Positions 23,413 to 34,270 are shown, counted from the first letter of the stretch. The stretch is DNA of 64,000 bases from Nicotiana tabacum (GCF_000715075.1 NC_134080.1:32964758-33028757); one strand, 5' to 3'. The notes: generated by a model from the sequence alone, not told the origin. A program made the numbers and translations.

Positions 23413-24010
23413 GTTATTTCGAACTTATCGAAATAGTAACCTGTCGTCGTTCGATCAAGGTCGAACTCTCTCTTCTTCTTTTTTTGGCGAAGGCCCTTGG
23501 CCTTAAAGGGTGTTATTTCGAACTTATCGAAATAGTAGCCCGTCGTCGTTACATCGAGGTCGAACTCTTTTCTTTTTGGCGAAGGCCCTTGGCCTTAAAG
23601 GGTGTTATTTCGAACTTATCGAAATAGTAGCCCGTCGTCGTTTGATCGAGGTCGAACTCTTCTTTTTGGCGAAGGCCCTTGGCCTTAAAGAGTGTTATTT
23701 CGAACTTATCGAAATAGTAACCCGTCGTCGTTCGATCGAGGTCGAACTCTTCTTCTTTTTGGCGAAGGCCCTTGGCCTTAAAGGGTGTTATTTCGAACTT
23801 ATCGAAATAGTAACCCGTCGTCGTTCGATCGAGGTCGAACTCTTCTTTTTGGCGAAGGCCTTTGGCCTTAAAGGGTGTTATTTCGAACTTATCGAAATAG
23901 TAACCCGTCGTCGTTCGATCGAGGTCGAACTCTTCTTTTTGGCGAAGGCCCTTGGCCTTAAAGGGTGTTATTTCGAACTTATCGAAATAGTAACCCGTCG
24001 TCAGTCCTAG
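23413..24010. repeat. 90-bp tandem array, seven copies
   Basis: GTTATTTCGAACTTATCG starts at 23413, 23512, 23604, 23694, 23787, 23877 and 23967, so spacing is 90 to 99 bases. Units contain the near-palindromes TATTTCGA...TCGAAATA and TTCGATCGAGGTCGAA. Because 90 is divisible by three, a chance frame (23510-24010) repeats about 30 residues per unit. It lies between the antisense gene and the primer site. Confidence 0.92.
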
Positions 24011-24544
24011 TTTTTGGAGAATCAGACATCCTCCGAGGGAGTCCCGGTTTGCTTGATATTGTTTGTATCAGAGGGATTAATGTCGGCGAGTATGAAACGT
24101 TGTTGTTTCGCTTTTATTTTGTGCCCATACAGGAGTTCCTTTGCCTGATTCCGGCCTGAAGATGTTATCGGCGGGCGATATTTCGGTTGTCTTGTAGTAG
24201 TTTCTCATTCTTTGATTGAGATGTTTCTTTGCTCGTTCGCCCGCGCGGCATTTGTGTTCCTGCTTGAGCAAAGAGAAGAAGGTGAGTTAAAATGATATTT
24301 TCCTTACCCCCATCCGATGGAACGATGAATGAGAGCAGGTTTGTAACGTTGCTCGTTTTGTTTGGTATTTCGACGGTTGATGGGGCGAGGATTTCTAAAT
24401 TCGGTGACTCTATTCAACTCTCTTTCCCCTTCCATGCTGCGACTTTGTCCTGCGTGGGTTGGGTTTTGCCTTAGCGCTCTTTCTGGCGGGTAATCGTGTT
24501 TCTTGTCTTTGATCTGGAAGAGACTAGGAAACTTCACTAAGAAA
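24011..24544. other. Leader-like region of the minus-strand Tat-like fragment
   Basis: Non-coding stretch between the tandem array and the minus-strand primer site. Open frames of about 60-77 codons on both strands have no recognisable domain. Confidence 0.35.
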
Positions 24545-24562
24545 TCCCCACAGACGGCGCCA
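24545..24562 (-). promoter_or_regulatory. Primer binding site-like sequence (minus strand)
   Basis: The reverse complement is TGGCGCCGTCTGTGGGGA, a form seen next to LTRs of Tat-type elements. It follows a CA end three bases away (LTR boundary at 24566). It places the LTR at higher coordinates and the internal region at lower ones. Confidence 0.6.
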
Positions 24563-24565
24563 AAT

Positions 24566-25756
24566 TGTTTGACTCAAAAGATATTGTGACCTTCTTGAAC
24601 AAATCAATTAGAGAAAATGAAGGGATAAATCTTAGTTAGACATAATAAATTCCAGATCAATGAGCTAATTGGAAAAATAGTATATAAAATAAAATAGAGA
24701 TAATCGATCTTATTGAAACCCTTCATTGTGGCTCCCATTAATTAATAGGAGAGGCAATTTTACACGTTTTCCTAGAGATTAATTCTTTCTTACGAAGATT
24801 ACAAGGAGAGAATTTAGGAGAGAGGATGGAAAGGAGCCCCCCTCATCGAAGGTTTTCCCCTGCTATATATAGGGGTGTTCATAGTTCAGTTTGGATCGGT
24901 TTTTCTCTAAAAAGAAACCAAACCAAGTAAGTCAGTTTTTCAAATATTAGAACCAAATTAAACCAATTAAGTCGGTTTTTTCTCGATTCGGTTTATGTTG
25001 GTTTTTCGGTTTTTTCGGTTATTTGTCAGTTTTTTCTTAAATATAAGACATACACTACCAAACACACATTTCGGCGACCACATTTTCAACGTAACACTAT
25101 CAAATCAATTGCCCTTTGAGAAATCTATTATTTACCAAGATATATTGATGATAATTGAATCAAATAGTGATGAATAATTTAAGGACTCAATTAAAAATAT
25201 ATTATTTTTAACATGAAATAGATTCTTACACTTAACAAAAGAAAACTACCAATTAAACTAGAATGTAAAGGTAAAGAACTGTACTAAAAGTGCAAACGAT
25301 TAATATTTAATATAAAATTTATAAAACTTTGTATAAAAGTATACATATATATAGGTTTAATAATAAATTTAAAATAGTTACTCCTATATTCGGTTTGGTT
25401 CGGTTTTTTTTAATTAAAACCAAAACCAAACCAAATTTGATCGGTTTTTAAATTTCAAAACCAAAACCAAACCAAACCAAAAAGTATCGGTTTTTTGGTC
25501 GGTTTGGTCTGGTTTTCGGTTTGGTTCGGGTTTTCGGATTTTTATACACCCCTAGTCAAGGCACCCTTGCAATTTACTTGGTATGACGCTCTCTCACACC
25601 AAGTATGCCTTGGTCGTCCTCTGGACATTGTTCCTTTTGACTCGACGGGTATCGAGAGTGTCGGATGTAGAGTAGGCCATGTCGTCTTTTGATGCCTTGT
25701 CGTTTGGGCGGGACGTTGGTCAGCTTGGCCGTGACGGTCGGATTTTTACCAATACA
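24566..25756 (-). repeat. LTR of a minus-strand Tat-like fragment, split by a small element
   Basis: Minus-strand LTR end ...GAGTCAAACA at 24566 is adjacent to the primer site. The start could be TGTATTGGTAAAAATCC at 25756, but no second LTR was found in the window to confirm it. Removing the inserted 683-bp element leaves about 500 bp. A TATATATAGG string at about 24864-24872 adjoins the insertion. Confidence 0.4.
24871..25553. mobile_element. Small inverted-repeat element, copy 2
   Basis: Ends AGGGGTGTTCATAG and ATACACCCCT. The body matches 21738-22394 almost throughout, including CTTAAATATAAGACATACAC and the AACCAAAACCAAACC arm. The left terminus is complete here (AGGGG), whereas copy 1 lacks its first bases. 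A TA flank is possible. Non-coding. Confidence 0.8.
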
Positions 25757-26274
25757 TAATTCTTATGATTCTTTATACAGAAGAATAATACTATCAGAAT
25801 ATCCTCAACATGAGAAATATTAAAGATAGCTAAGATCCTCAAATATTCGGCAGGCTTATGAATGTTCAAGAAGGCGGTTACTGATATTCATGTCATAATT
25901 ATAATTATTTGAACTAGCAAAAAGAAAGGCCTCGTGATAGGCGCAAACTGCTTACCGCCGCTATAATCACAAGCAAAAAAAACACTCAGATACTAACAGC
26001 CAAAGACTGACCGTAAGTCCGTAACCCTGAGTAAATTAATGCAAAGCGTGTCTGTGTCAGCATTTATCGCTAGGTGTCATCCTAGAGATTTAGCACGTAT
26101 CACGGTAATGCTTCTCGAATTTCTAGGGTTGCAGAGTTAATATATGATCTAATAATCGAGTGCAGCTTCAGGATAAGTACAAACAAACAGAAAATACAGA
26201 AAGAGTAGCGAAAATAGGAACGACTGTTAATTAAGAAGGAAGATCTAATGATATGAAGAGTTTTAAGGAAGAAC
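25757..26274 (-). other. Proximal part of intron 1 of the MADS-box gene
   Basis: Follows the exon's splice donor. It is AT-rich and I see no K-box exon. Downstream exons, if they exist, would be at lower coordinates beyond the repeat fragments or absent. The minus-strand open frame from exon 1 runs on to 26100 through intron sequence. Confidence 0.45.
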
Positions 26275-26459
26275 CTGTTAGTGCTGGAGAAGTCGTAGAG
26301 TCTGCGACGGTTGGAGAAGACGACAACAGCAACATCGACGTCGCAAAGAATGGAGAGATGTTTGGCTTTCTTTAGAAGCCCTTTCCTCCGTTTTGAAAAC
26401 GTCACTTGTCTGCTGTTCTTGTCTTTGATTGGCTTTATTTCCACCTTCTTCCGCCCCAT
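26275..26459 (-). CDS. MADS-box transcription factor, first exon only (FLC-clade-like)
   Basis: From the ATG at 26459 the minus strand encodes a full MADS domain: MGRKKVEIK, then [17 protein letters not shown], then [16 protein letters not shown] and LYDFSST. It ends at a CAG|GT donor (GT at 26274-26273), making an exon of 185 nt, the usual size of MIKC-type exon 1. The MGRKKVEIK start and the SSTN end suggest the FLC-like group. These proteins bind CArG boxes as dimers. No I, K or C-domain exon is visible. Unusual residues are P for R at position 10, H for E in AKHLS, and R for G in SNRRRLY, so this may be a decaying copy or a partial duplicate. Confidence 0.75.
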
Positions 26460-26586
26460 TCTTATTTAATTCCCCTCAAAATCTGAACTACTCTACCAAC
26501 CAAGCCAAGCCCCAAATTGGAAATTTTTTTTGTGGAGATTTCCGTTTCTATGTATTGCTTCGTATCACTATCATCATATCTTGGGG

Positions 26587-26593
26587 TTTTATA
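26587..26593 (-). promoter_or_regulatory. Possible TATA box of the MADS-box gene
   Basis: TTTTATA on the plus strand reads TATAAAA on the minus strand, 128 bases upstream of the MADS ATG. Distance and sequence are suitable, but the surroundings are AT-rich and chance occurrence is likely. Confidence 0.3.
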
Positions 26594-27746
26594 ACGTTGA
26601 CAACTTCTTTTTCCTCTTAATCTTTCACTATTCACAGAAAAAAGATGTTTCACTGTTCTCCCCCGCCCAACCACTCTCTCCAGTATTCACTTCCACCATC
26701 TTTTTCTGCTTACGTTTTAACCTGCTAGAGCAGTAAATGGCAAATTTATTAAACTGTCGAGATGTATTCACACTTTCGACTTAATAGGAAGGCACCAAAA
26801 ACCCGCCCAATTATGCGAATTTCGTGGCTGCAGGACTGACTGACACTGCTGCGTTGGCCGCGTAGTCCCGTATTTTCAGCTGATTGGCTGGAAATGGAAA
26901 ATTGGAAGAAGTAGAAATACTTCCCTATTTTACAATTGAACTTTGGAATCATTAAATTACCGGGTGATAGCTCCTTTGACTCGCTTCTTTTACTTTCTAT
27001 TGAAAATCGTTTAAGTATACAACTCAACTTTGCTTTAAAATTTTTAAAAAATTAGACCCCCTACAATTTTGTACAATAGATATTTCCCTATTTTTTAAAA
27101 TATTTTATTTATCCTGTATATTATCAGTTTTTTATTTTTATTTTTTAATATTATGATTTTTTAAATCTATATTAGGAACCTATCTATAGAATAAATAAAT
27201 ACCTACTTTTGGAATAAAAAAGAGCAAAAAATAAAAATGAAATATATAAGTTAAGATATTTAATAATGAAATAAATGTAAAAATAATTTATTCATATCAA
27301 TAATTAATTTATTAATAGCAATTAAAATTCAAAAATCTATTTGCCCAACTTAGAATAAAAAAGAGAGAAATTTTGTAAGTGTATATTCAATGCTCTTAAT
27401 ACAAAAAAATAATTGCCACTTTAAATAAATTTTAAATTTTAATTCACAAAACATTTCATTAGTGATAAGTTATTAGGTAAGGATCTATCTTTTTAAATAT
27501 GTGTTAGATATACACTAAATTATAAACGTCTAAAACATCTTCCCCATCGCTCCTGGTATCATATATGTTTTGATATGAAATTTTAATTTGTTGGAATATA
27601 GGTATCCACCGTATATATGATCGTTAAAAATTGCGATAAATCCAACAGGCAGCAGAAGTATTATCATTCCGTAGTTTTTTATTTGCATCATTTTTACTCT
27701 ACTTGTAGAGAATGAAACTATTTTATCCGTTTTAGTCTGTATCTAG
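26594..27746. other. AT-rich upstream region, no gene supported
   Basis: Upstream (5') flank of the MADS exon. 27030-27500 is over three-quarters A+T by eye. The minus frame at 26749-27027 has no recognisable domain. Confidence 0.4.
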
Positions 27747-29704
27747 GGGTGGGCATTCGGTCGGTTCGATTCGGTTTGAAGAAATTCGGTTCGATTTTCG
27801 GTTTTGTAAAGGTAGTAACCGAAACCGAACTAAAATAACTTCGGTTCAGTTCGATTTTTCTAATTTCGGTTCGATTTCCTATTTGAACATTATCATATTG
27901 GACTCCTTCTATATAATAATACGACCGGTGAATTAGTTGATTTTTCCCAAAACTTCGAAATTGTTGGAAATATTGTGTTTATAGAAGAAAAAAAATAGAC
28001 TAAACTTTGCATACTATTATGGATCATAAAATTCAAACATAGTATAAATTACAACTCTGTGTAAAATTCTCCCGGTATCTATCATATATGCTATGGAAGT
28101 TTTAATAAACTGAAAGTCTTTAAGATTGGAAAGTTGATGGACTTACTCAATTGGGTTGAGTCTTTGATAGATTGGACCTAATAGTATTAATTTAGAGAAA
28201 TTTTCATAAAGCACTATCTTTTAGTAGTAATTAGTCATCTATAGATACCATTTGCTATATTACGGATTATAGATACCTTTTATGTGGTTATAAGATGTAT
28301 TTAAGCTATTGTATTCATGAATACAGTAGCAAAAATAGGCGTGAATCAGGGAAGTCCAGCTAATCAGTTGTTGTATTCGACTGTATTCATGGAGTGAAAC
28401 ATGTGATTATAGCTGGACAAATTATTGTATTCGACTGTATTCACGGCGTGAAATAGGGGATTACACTGTTTTTAAAACGGAAAATGAATCAATTAACACA
28501 ATAGACTCCTAATATAACTCAACAAACTCAATTATAACACACAAATTTTGTATTTTCAGTTATAAAAAAGATTTACAACCGAAAAATACCCCAGAAACAT
28601 AGCAATCTTCAGAGAAATTATATAATACATCTGAATACATAAATTATATTAATTAAAAAAAACTTATGAATACATTCATGGCATATAGAGAGACAGTGAA
28701 TACAATGAAATACATAGAATACGTCGGGATACATTGAAATACAATGAGAAAAAAAGACAGTGAATAAAATAAAATACATGGAATACAATGAGATACATTG
28801 AATTACAATGAAAAAAAAGACAATGAAATACATGAAAATACATTGAAATATATTAACAGAAAATCAAGTTGCTCAGCCCCAAACTCTATCGTCTTTGTTC
28901 AAGAACAAACCCTAATTTCCGGCGAATCTGCCGTTCACCGGAAGCCGGTAGTGAAAACGCGCCGCCTTCGTGGAAATTTCACTCTGAGTTGTTTGGCAAT
29001 AAAAACTATATTCACATCTTTCCAGTCACAAAAACAATCTTCGGTAGCATTGCATCTAGCACTCTTGTTTCGTCAAGTAAGCAAGGGAGGTCCATTCTCA
29101 GCAGCAGTTCGAGTATGTTCGTGACTATGGCTTCTTGACATTTGTAAATCTCGATTGAAACTGGTCCTTGACTTCGCATAAGGAGCGTCTCTCCCTGGAT
29201 AAATTGGAAAAGCCATTTTAATGCAGAAACACATCCGGTGGAAGGAGGAGGAGATCGAAAATTTTAATGAGATGGGGGAAGAGAATGAGATATATCAAAG
29301 TAGAGAGAGAAAGAAAATAGTGTAACTGATTAGCGTATTTAGTGGCTTAGGGCTAGGAGGTAACCAAAATTAAATATTTTGCTATAAACCTTAAAAAGTA
29401 TCTATAGAATATAACTTTTTTAAATGGTATTTATTTAAAATAAATAAGGTGTTAACCTTTGCTATAGGAGGTAAAAATTCCATTAATTTATTACATATGG
29501 GCTTAGCCTATATATAACTTAAAGAACATATATGCTAATAATTTGGTTTCGGTTAACTGAACTAAAAAAACTTAATAACCGAAAAACCGAAATTTTAAAA
29601 TTTTAAACCAAAACCGACCGAACAAACCGAATAACCGAAACCGAAATTAAAAAAAATCGGTTCGGTCGGTTTATTCGGTTCCGACCGAAATATGCCCACC
29701 CCTA
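27747..29704. mobile_element. Large foldback element with CGGTT-rich termini
   Basis: The left end GGGGTGGGCATTCGGTCGG and right end CCGACCGAAATATGCCCACCCC are inverted copies. Both arms (27747-27905 and 29560-29704) consist of TTCGGTTCGATTTTCGG / CCGAAACCGAA variants. Total about 1.96 kb. The interior contains a second element-like section (about 28200-29470). Confidence 0.7.
28200..29470. mobile_element. Possible Mutator-like inner element with a GC-richer insert
   Basis: TCTATAGATACCATTTGCTATA near 28247 and its degraded inverted copy TTGCTATAAACC...GTATCTATAGA near 29380-29409 suggest divergent terminal repeats. Inside are a 60-bp duplication (TTGTATTCGACTGTATTCA at about 28373 and 28433), a GAATACATTGAAATACA-rich stretch (28660-28860), and a GC-richer block at 28869-29190 with open frames on the plus strand (28798-29124, 28869-29138). 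The block is unlike its surroundings and could be a captured gene piece, but I do not recognise it. Confidence 0.35.
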
Positions 29705-29775
29705 TTCAAAGGAGTTAACTATGATACATAACAATTAGGCGGGTAAACTATATATATGTCTCAACAAACAGACAC

Positions 29776-31072
29776 GGATTATTAGTTACAACCTTAAACT
29801 ATTTGTGGTCTTAATTACCCCTTCCCCCCCCCCCCAACTACGCCTTTTGAGAGATATTACCCCATTGGACGCTGATATGGCAAATTGTTTGGGTGCACTC
29901 GCCTGCCACTTTGATTTTTCTATATATGTGGAATTTTTTTGAAAAAATAAAATATGTTTTTACCTTTTTAAGTATGTTATCTTTTTATATAATTTTTTTC
30001 GAATACAATTTATAATAAAACTTGGATAGAACTATATTATTTAGGCTAAAAAAATTTATTTGGCTAAAAATAATAAAATTTTAGTTAATCTTTTTTTGAA
30101 TTTGACCTGAAAATAAAGATTTATACAATTAAAATAAATAGTCAAGGCATTTAAATAGTTGTAAAAATACATAGTTTGAAATTAATTATTTTGGCTATAA
30201 TTTTTTATATAGCTCCAAATTATGGTGCTCTAAAAATATACTTTTTACATATTTTAACTGAAAAAGTAAAAATACACAGTTGAAATAAATAGTCATTGCA
30301 TCAAAAGAAGAAATAAAGAGAGTGAACAATTGCAAGAAATAACTTATTATTTCTAACATACTTATTGCTCTAAAAAAACTGATTGCAGAAATGCAGGGTA
30401 AGGCTGCGTACGATAGACCCTTGTGGTCCGGCCCTTCTCCGGACCCCGCGCATAGCAGGAGTTTAGTGCACCGAGCTGCCCCTTTTTATTGCTCTAAAGA
30501 TGTATCCATAGAGTAAATTATTTTTTTTGCAATTGTACACTGTTTGTTTCTTCTTTTGATACAATGACTATTTATTTTAACTGTGTATTTTTACTTTTTC
30601 AGGTAAAATCTATAAAAAAAAAAAATTAGAGCACCATAATTTAGAGCTATATAAAAAATTATAACCAAAATAATTAATTTCAAACTATGTATTTTTATAA
30701 ATTTTTAAATGAATTGACTATTTATTTCAATTGTATAAATCTTTATTTTCAGGTCAAATTCAAAAAAAGATTAACTAAAACTTTATTATTTTTAGCCAAA
30801 TAAAAAAAATCAGCCTAAATAATGTAGTTTTATCCATGTTTTATTATAAATTGTATTCGAAAAAAAATATCTAAAAAAGTAACATACTTAAAAAGGTAAA
30901 AATATATTTTATTTTTCAAAAAATGCCACATATACAGAAAAATCCATGTGGCAGGCGAGTGCACCCACACAATTTCCCACATCAGCGTCCAGGGGGGGTA
31001 ATGGCTCTCAAAAGGCCTAGTTGAGGGGGGTAATTAAGACCACGAATAATTTAAGGCTGTAACTAATAATCC
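29776..31072. mobile_element. Long foldback element (arms about 600 bp)
   Basis: Nearly the whole element is an inverted repeat. The left end GGATTATTAGTTACAACC matches the complement of GGCTGTAACTAATAATCC at the right end. The arms then pair through GTGGTCTTAATTACCCC, TGGGTGCACTCGCCTGCCAC, GGTGCTCTAAAAA and CAATGACTATTTATTT-type blocks up to the centre near 30350-30500. It encodes nothing but would transcribe into a very long hairpin RNA. The centre carries a SINE insertion. Confidence 0.85.
30375..30485 (+). mobile_element. SINE 3' fragment with 13-bp target duplication
   Basis: TTATTGCTCTAAA occurs at 30362-30374 and 30486-30498, exactly flanking 111 bases. The insert has the tRNA-SINE-like Solanaceae 3' sequence GGTAAGGCTGCGTACGATAG, TTGTGGTCCGGCCC, GACCCCGCGCATAG, GTGCACCGAGCTGCCC and a short T tail. 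It is 5'-truncated and sits in the loop of the foldback element. Confidence 0.85.
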
Positions 31073-31508
31073 ATGACAACTGAACATAAAACTTTGTCTC
31101 TGATTCGAAATGTGTATCCAGTGTATGAAGCTGTGGTTTCAACTGAACACATAGCTTTCGCTTATACTTTGTATTTTGGCCAAAAAAATTATTAAATATG
31201 TACAAATAATAAAATTTGAACTTATTAAATTAGATGAGATGGAATAGAATTGCGAATTTGAACCCATAAAATTCTGGATCCGCCTCTGTCTGAGACTCTG
31301 TATTGCTCCATGTCAATTAAGAAACTAGATTGCTCGTATGGTGAAAATGTGCTTAGATCCTCGCAACATCAAGCTTTGGTATACTAAGTTGCCATGTATA
31401 TAGTTTGGTAGAAGGTAGTTAAGGACACATGATATAGTGGATGTGCACAAAAGCTGAACAACATTGTTATTAAAAAAAATTGCGACATCAAATTGTAGAG
31501 ATATAAAT
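31073..31508. other. Unassigned, with a repeat fragment
   Basis: About 31215-31300 (TTGAACCCATAAAATTCTGGATCCGCCTCTG) resembles the end of a widespread Solanaceae repeat. The rest has no recognisable feature. Confidence 0.3.
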
Positions 31509-31763
31509 TGTAGTTGAGGCATCTTGTACATGGTGTGTATTTAATGTGTATACTTCTAGATATATCTATTAGTTAGTTATCTAGTTAGCATAATAATGAC
31601 TTTGTATATATTAGTTACACATTGTATTTTGGAAACATAATTGAAGAAATACAGATTACACTTTTCTCTCTTTACGATTTATCATTTTCCACTATGTGTT
31701 CTCTCTCTTTCTCTCACTAGACCTTGCCTCCATTTCCATGGCAGATCTAGGTTAGTTTTGACA
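31509..31763 (+). repeat. 5' LTR (partial or short) of copia element E
   Basis: The LTR ends ...GTTTTGACA directly before the tRNA-Met primer site. Its start is uncertain; TGTAGTTGAGGC at 31509 is one option. TTGTATATATTAG near 31601 could serve as a TATA region. Confidence 0.4.
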
Positions 31764-31775
31764 TGGTATCAGAGC
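31764..31775 (+). promoter_or_regulatory. Primer binding site, initiator tRNA-Met
   Basis: TGGTATCAGAGC is the classic plant Ty1/copia primer site, complementary to the 3' end of initiator tRNA-Met. It defines the 5' side of element E on the plus strand. Confidence 0.9.
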
Positions 31776-31875
31776 AGGTCCACTTCGATGGGAATCTGAA
31801 GCTTCTAGCTACTCTCGATTTCTCTAAATTCAGTCTCTTTCTTCGATTTTCATCATTTCCCTAAATTTCTGACCA

Positions 31876-32135
31876 ATGACGAATTCAACTAGGATGACGA
31901 GTGATTCTCCCCAAAATTGGAGTTGGAACGTCACATGCAAGCACTCAATTGCTTGATTGCGATGAGCCGTTGTTTGTTCATCCTTCAGACATGCCGAGAG
32001 TTGCATTGGTTCCTCAATTGTTGATCAGAACAGTAGAGTCACTCTATGAAAATGTCACTTTTGGTGAAGAACAAAATAGGTTTCATCGATGAAACTTTTA
32101 CTAGAGAGAGATATGGAGCAGATGCATTCAGATTA
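31876..32135 (+). pseudogene. Ty1/copia gag N-terminus, cut by insertion of element B
   Basis: The reading frame around 31901-32092 includes CDEPLFVHPSDMPRVALVPQLL, the start of the copia GAG family (Retrotran_gag_3, PF14244). The first ATG after the primer site is at 31876. The frame shifts near 31935 and 32090, and the sequence stops at 32135 where the LTR of element B begins. The remainder of this copia element should lie to the right of the outer elements, outside the window. Confidence 0.65.
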
Positions 32136-34250
32136 TGTAAGCACGTAATTTTTGACCAGCGCAACTTTTAAAAGTAATATTTTTAAAATGTTTACTTATT
32201 TTTTTTTATTTTTGATAGGATTTAGCCTATTTTTCACTTTTAATCTAATAGTAGAACAGAGAATTCGAAAACACAAAATATAGTTTCACTTTATTTTTTT
32301 ACCTCATTACATATCTTTTTCGAAGGATATTAGTATTTTTGGTAGTAATATTATTTTAATTACTGCGATGATTTAATCTAATCCTATTTTTATTTTTAGT
32401 ATGATATTTGAAAAATACCAAAAATAGTTTTGTTTTAAGGTTAGTTTTATTTTAATATTTATATCTACTTAAGTAGGGCTAATTAATATTTTGATAGTAT
32501 TTTATCTTTATTTTTTATTTAATAATCAAGAGTTGATGTAGAGTGGATAAATTTTTGGTTAATTAAGCCCATTTTAAGCACAAATATGGCCATAAAGGCC
32601 CAAAGTGGACGACCCATTTCCTTAGCCTATAACTCCATCAGACCTAATTAAACCCTAAAAAGGAACCCCTAATTCCTCAACCTCTTTAACCCTAGGAACC
32701 GTAAGACAAGAGAGGGGTTCCCTAACCCTAAAAAACCCTTGCTCTTCACCCCTAACCAAGCAGCAGCCGCCGCCACCAGCCTAAAACCAGCCGGAAAATC
32801 GCCGGCCACCACCTCCCTTCACCAAAAATCAGCCATCCAACCCTAACCCTAAAAGAAGAAAGAGCAGCCACCTCAAATCTTCTGCCGCCACCCCCCCAAC
32901 TGATCTCTTCTTGAAACCAAATGCCGCCACCACCCTTATCCACGATCAACCATCAAAAGTCGTCACCCACTACCTCCCTTGCCGGAATTGATCACCGACG
33001 AGTGACACTGCCGCCAGCAGTAGATCCAAAGGACCAACGACCCCTTCTAGTTCCCTCATCTCTCTCATTAACAGACACACACATACAAGAACAAAAAAAT
33101 GAACAGACAAAAAATAGAGTGTGGAGATAAATTCCGGACAAATTTGGATAGAAGAGAAAAGGGGTTCTTCAATTACTGATTCGGTTTTTGCTTCTTAAAA
33201 TACCAAAAAATCCAACAAAAAATAGGCTTCAATCGTCTTCTTTCTGATTTCAATTTCCATTTTGTTATGGAACTTGTTTGAGTTTCGTTGGTCCGAGTTC
33301 ACTGAGGTGAGGTTGTTCGAAGTCAGTTCATTGTTCTTGTTCGAGCTTTCCGGGGCCGATTCAGGTTTCCGTCCGCGGTCCATTGCATTTTCGAGTTCAA
33401 AATAGTGCAACAATCAATTTTCAGCTATATAAAGGTCCATTTCTTATGCCTATTTTATTTCATCTCATTATACTAGTTGATGAATTGTGTTAATTGTTTA
33501 TGGTTTTTCCACCCTTTGTTTAGTTGATTTAGTTGCTGGATCAGTTCATTACTTTGAGTTCATGATAAAATTGGATGAATATTTTAAGTCATTAGGTAGA
33601 TAATTGAAATGAAAAAAATGGATATTGTTCACTGTTGAAAGATTCAGTGGGTCGCTGGGGTGAAAATTTTGAATTAAATGAAATGAATCAAATTAACTGA
33701 AAGACAAGAACAATTGATGGCCTCGTTGTTGTTGTTTCACTGCCATTAAATTTATTTTATTTAATTAAGAATCGCTAGTAGCATGTTTAAGCCGACCACA
33801 CTTGGGTAGGTAGTCTTAGAATTTCTCCTATTTGTTTGCTTTTGGTTTCGAGGTGAGAGGTCGCCCCTTTAGTTAACTTATTCAGGGGAATGCCCCGTAG
33901 ACTTTGTGTATATTTTTATCCGAGGAATGCCCCGCAGTACATGTAAATGAAGGCCAGAGATTGGATGATGTTAAGAAGCGTAGAACAGAACTTTAATATT
34001 TTATTTTTATTTTTATCTCTTTTTTAGGTGGGGACGACCTCGAGCCTCTTTTGTGTTCATTTTCCTTTTCTGTGATTTTTCCTTAATTTGAATATTTCTA
34101 AAAGCTAATTTGATCAAGTGTGCAACCGTACTAGTTACGGGACTCGGGGAATGCCTAACACTTTCTCCCCGAGTCAAATGAACCCCCTTATCTAGAATCT
34201 CTGGTGCAATCAGTTTTAGAGTCAAATGTTTTTGAAGGAAAATTCTTATT
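32136..34250 (+). repeat. 5' LTR of Tat/Ogre element B
   Basis: Starts TGTAAGCACGTAATTTTTGACC, closely matching the start of the element C LTR (TGTGAGCACGTGATTTTTG), and ends just before the tRNA-Arg primer site. About 2.1 kb. It includes a CCGCCACC-rich section (32760-33030) and a near-3' block (CCGTACTAGTTACGGGACTCGGGGAATGCC) that also occurs in diverged form near the end of the C LTR (52389-52440). No coding. Confidence 0.75.
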
Positions 34251-34252
34251 TT

Positions 34253-34270
34253 TGGCGACTCCGCTGGGGA
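34253..34270 (+). promoter_or_regulatory. Primer binding site of element B, tRNA-Arg
   Basis: TGGCGACTCCGCTGGGGA is fully complementary to the 3' end of plant tRNA-Arg(ACG) as I know it. tRNA-Arg priming is characteristic of Ogre/Tat elements. Confidence 0.85.

Noticed and set aside
23510..24010. 166-codon open frame made of repeated units
   Set aside because: Follows from a tandem array with a period divisible by three. No start context or known domain.
26511..26520. CCAAATTGG near the MADS start as a CArG box
   Set aside because: It has five A/T bases between CC and GG rather than six, so it is not a proper CArG box.
28660..28860. GAATACA/ATACATTG-rich stretch as a satellite
   Set aside because: No fixed period. 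It is low-complexity sequence inside a transposable element.
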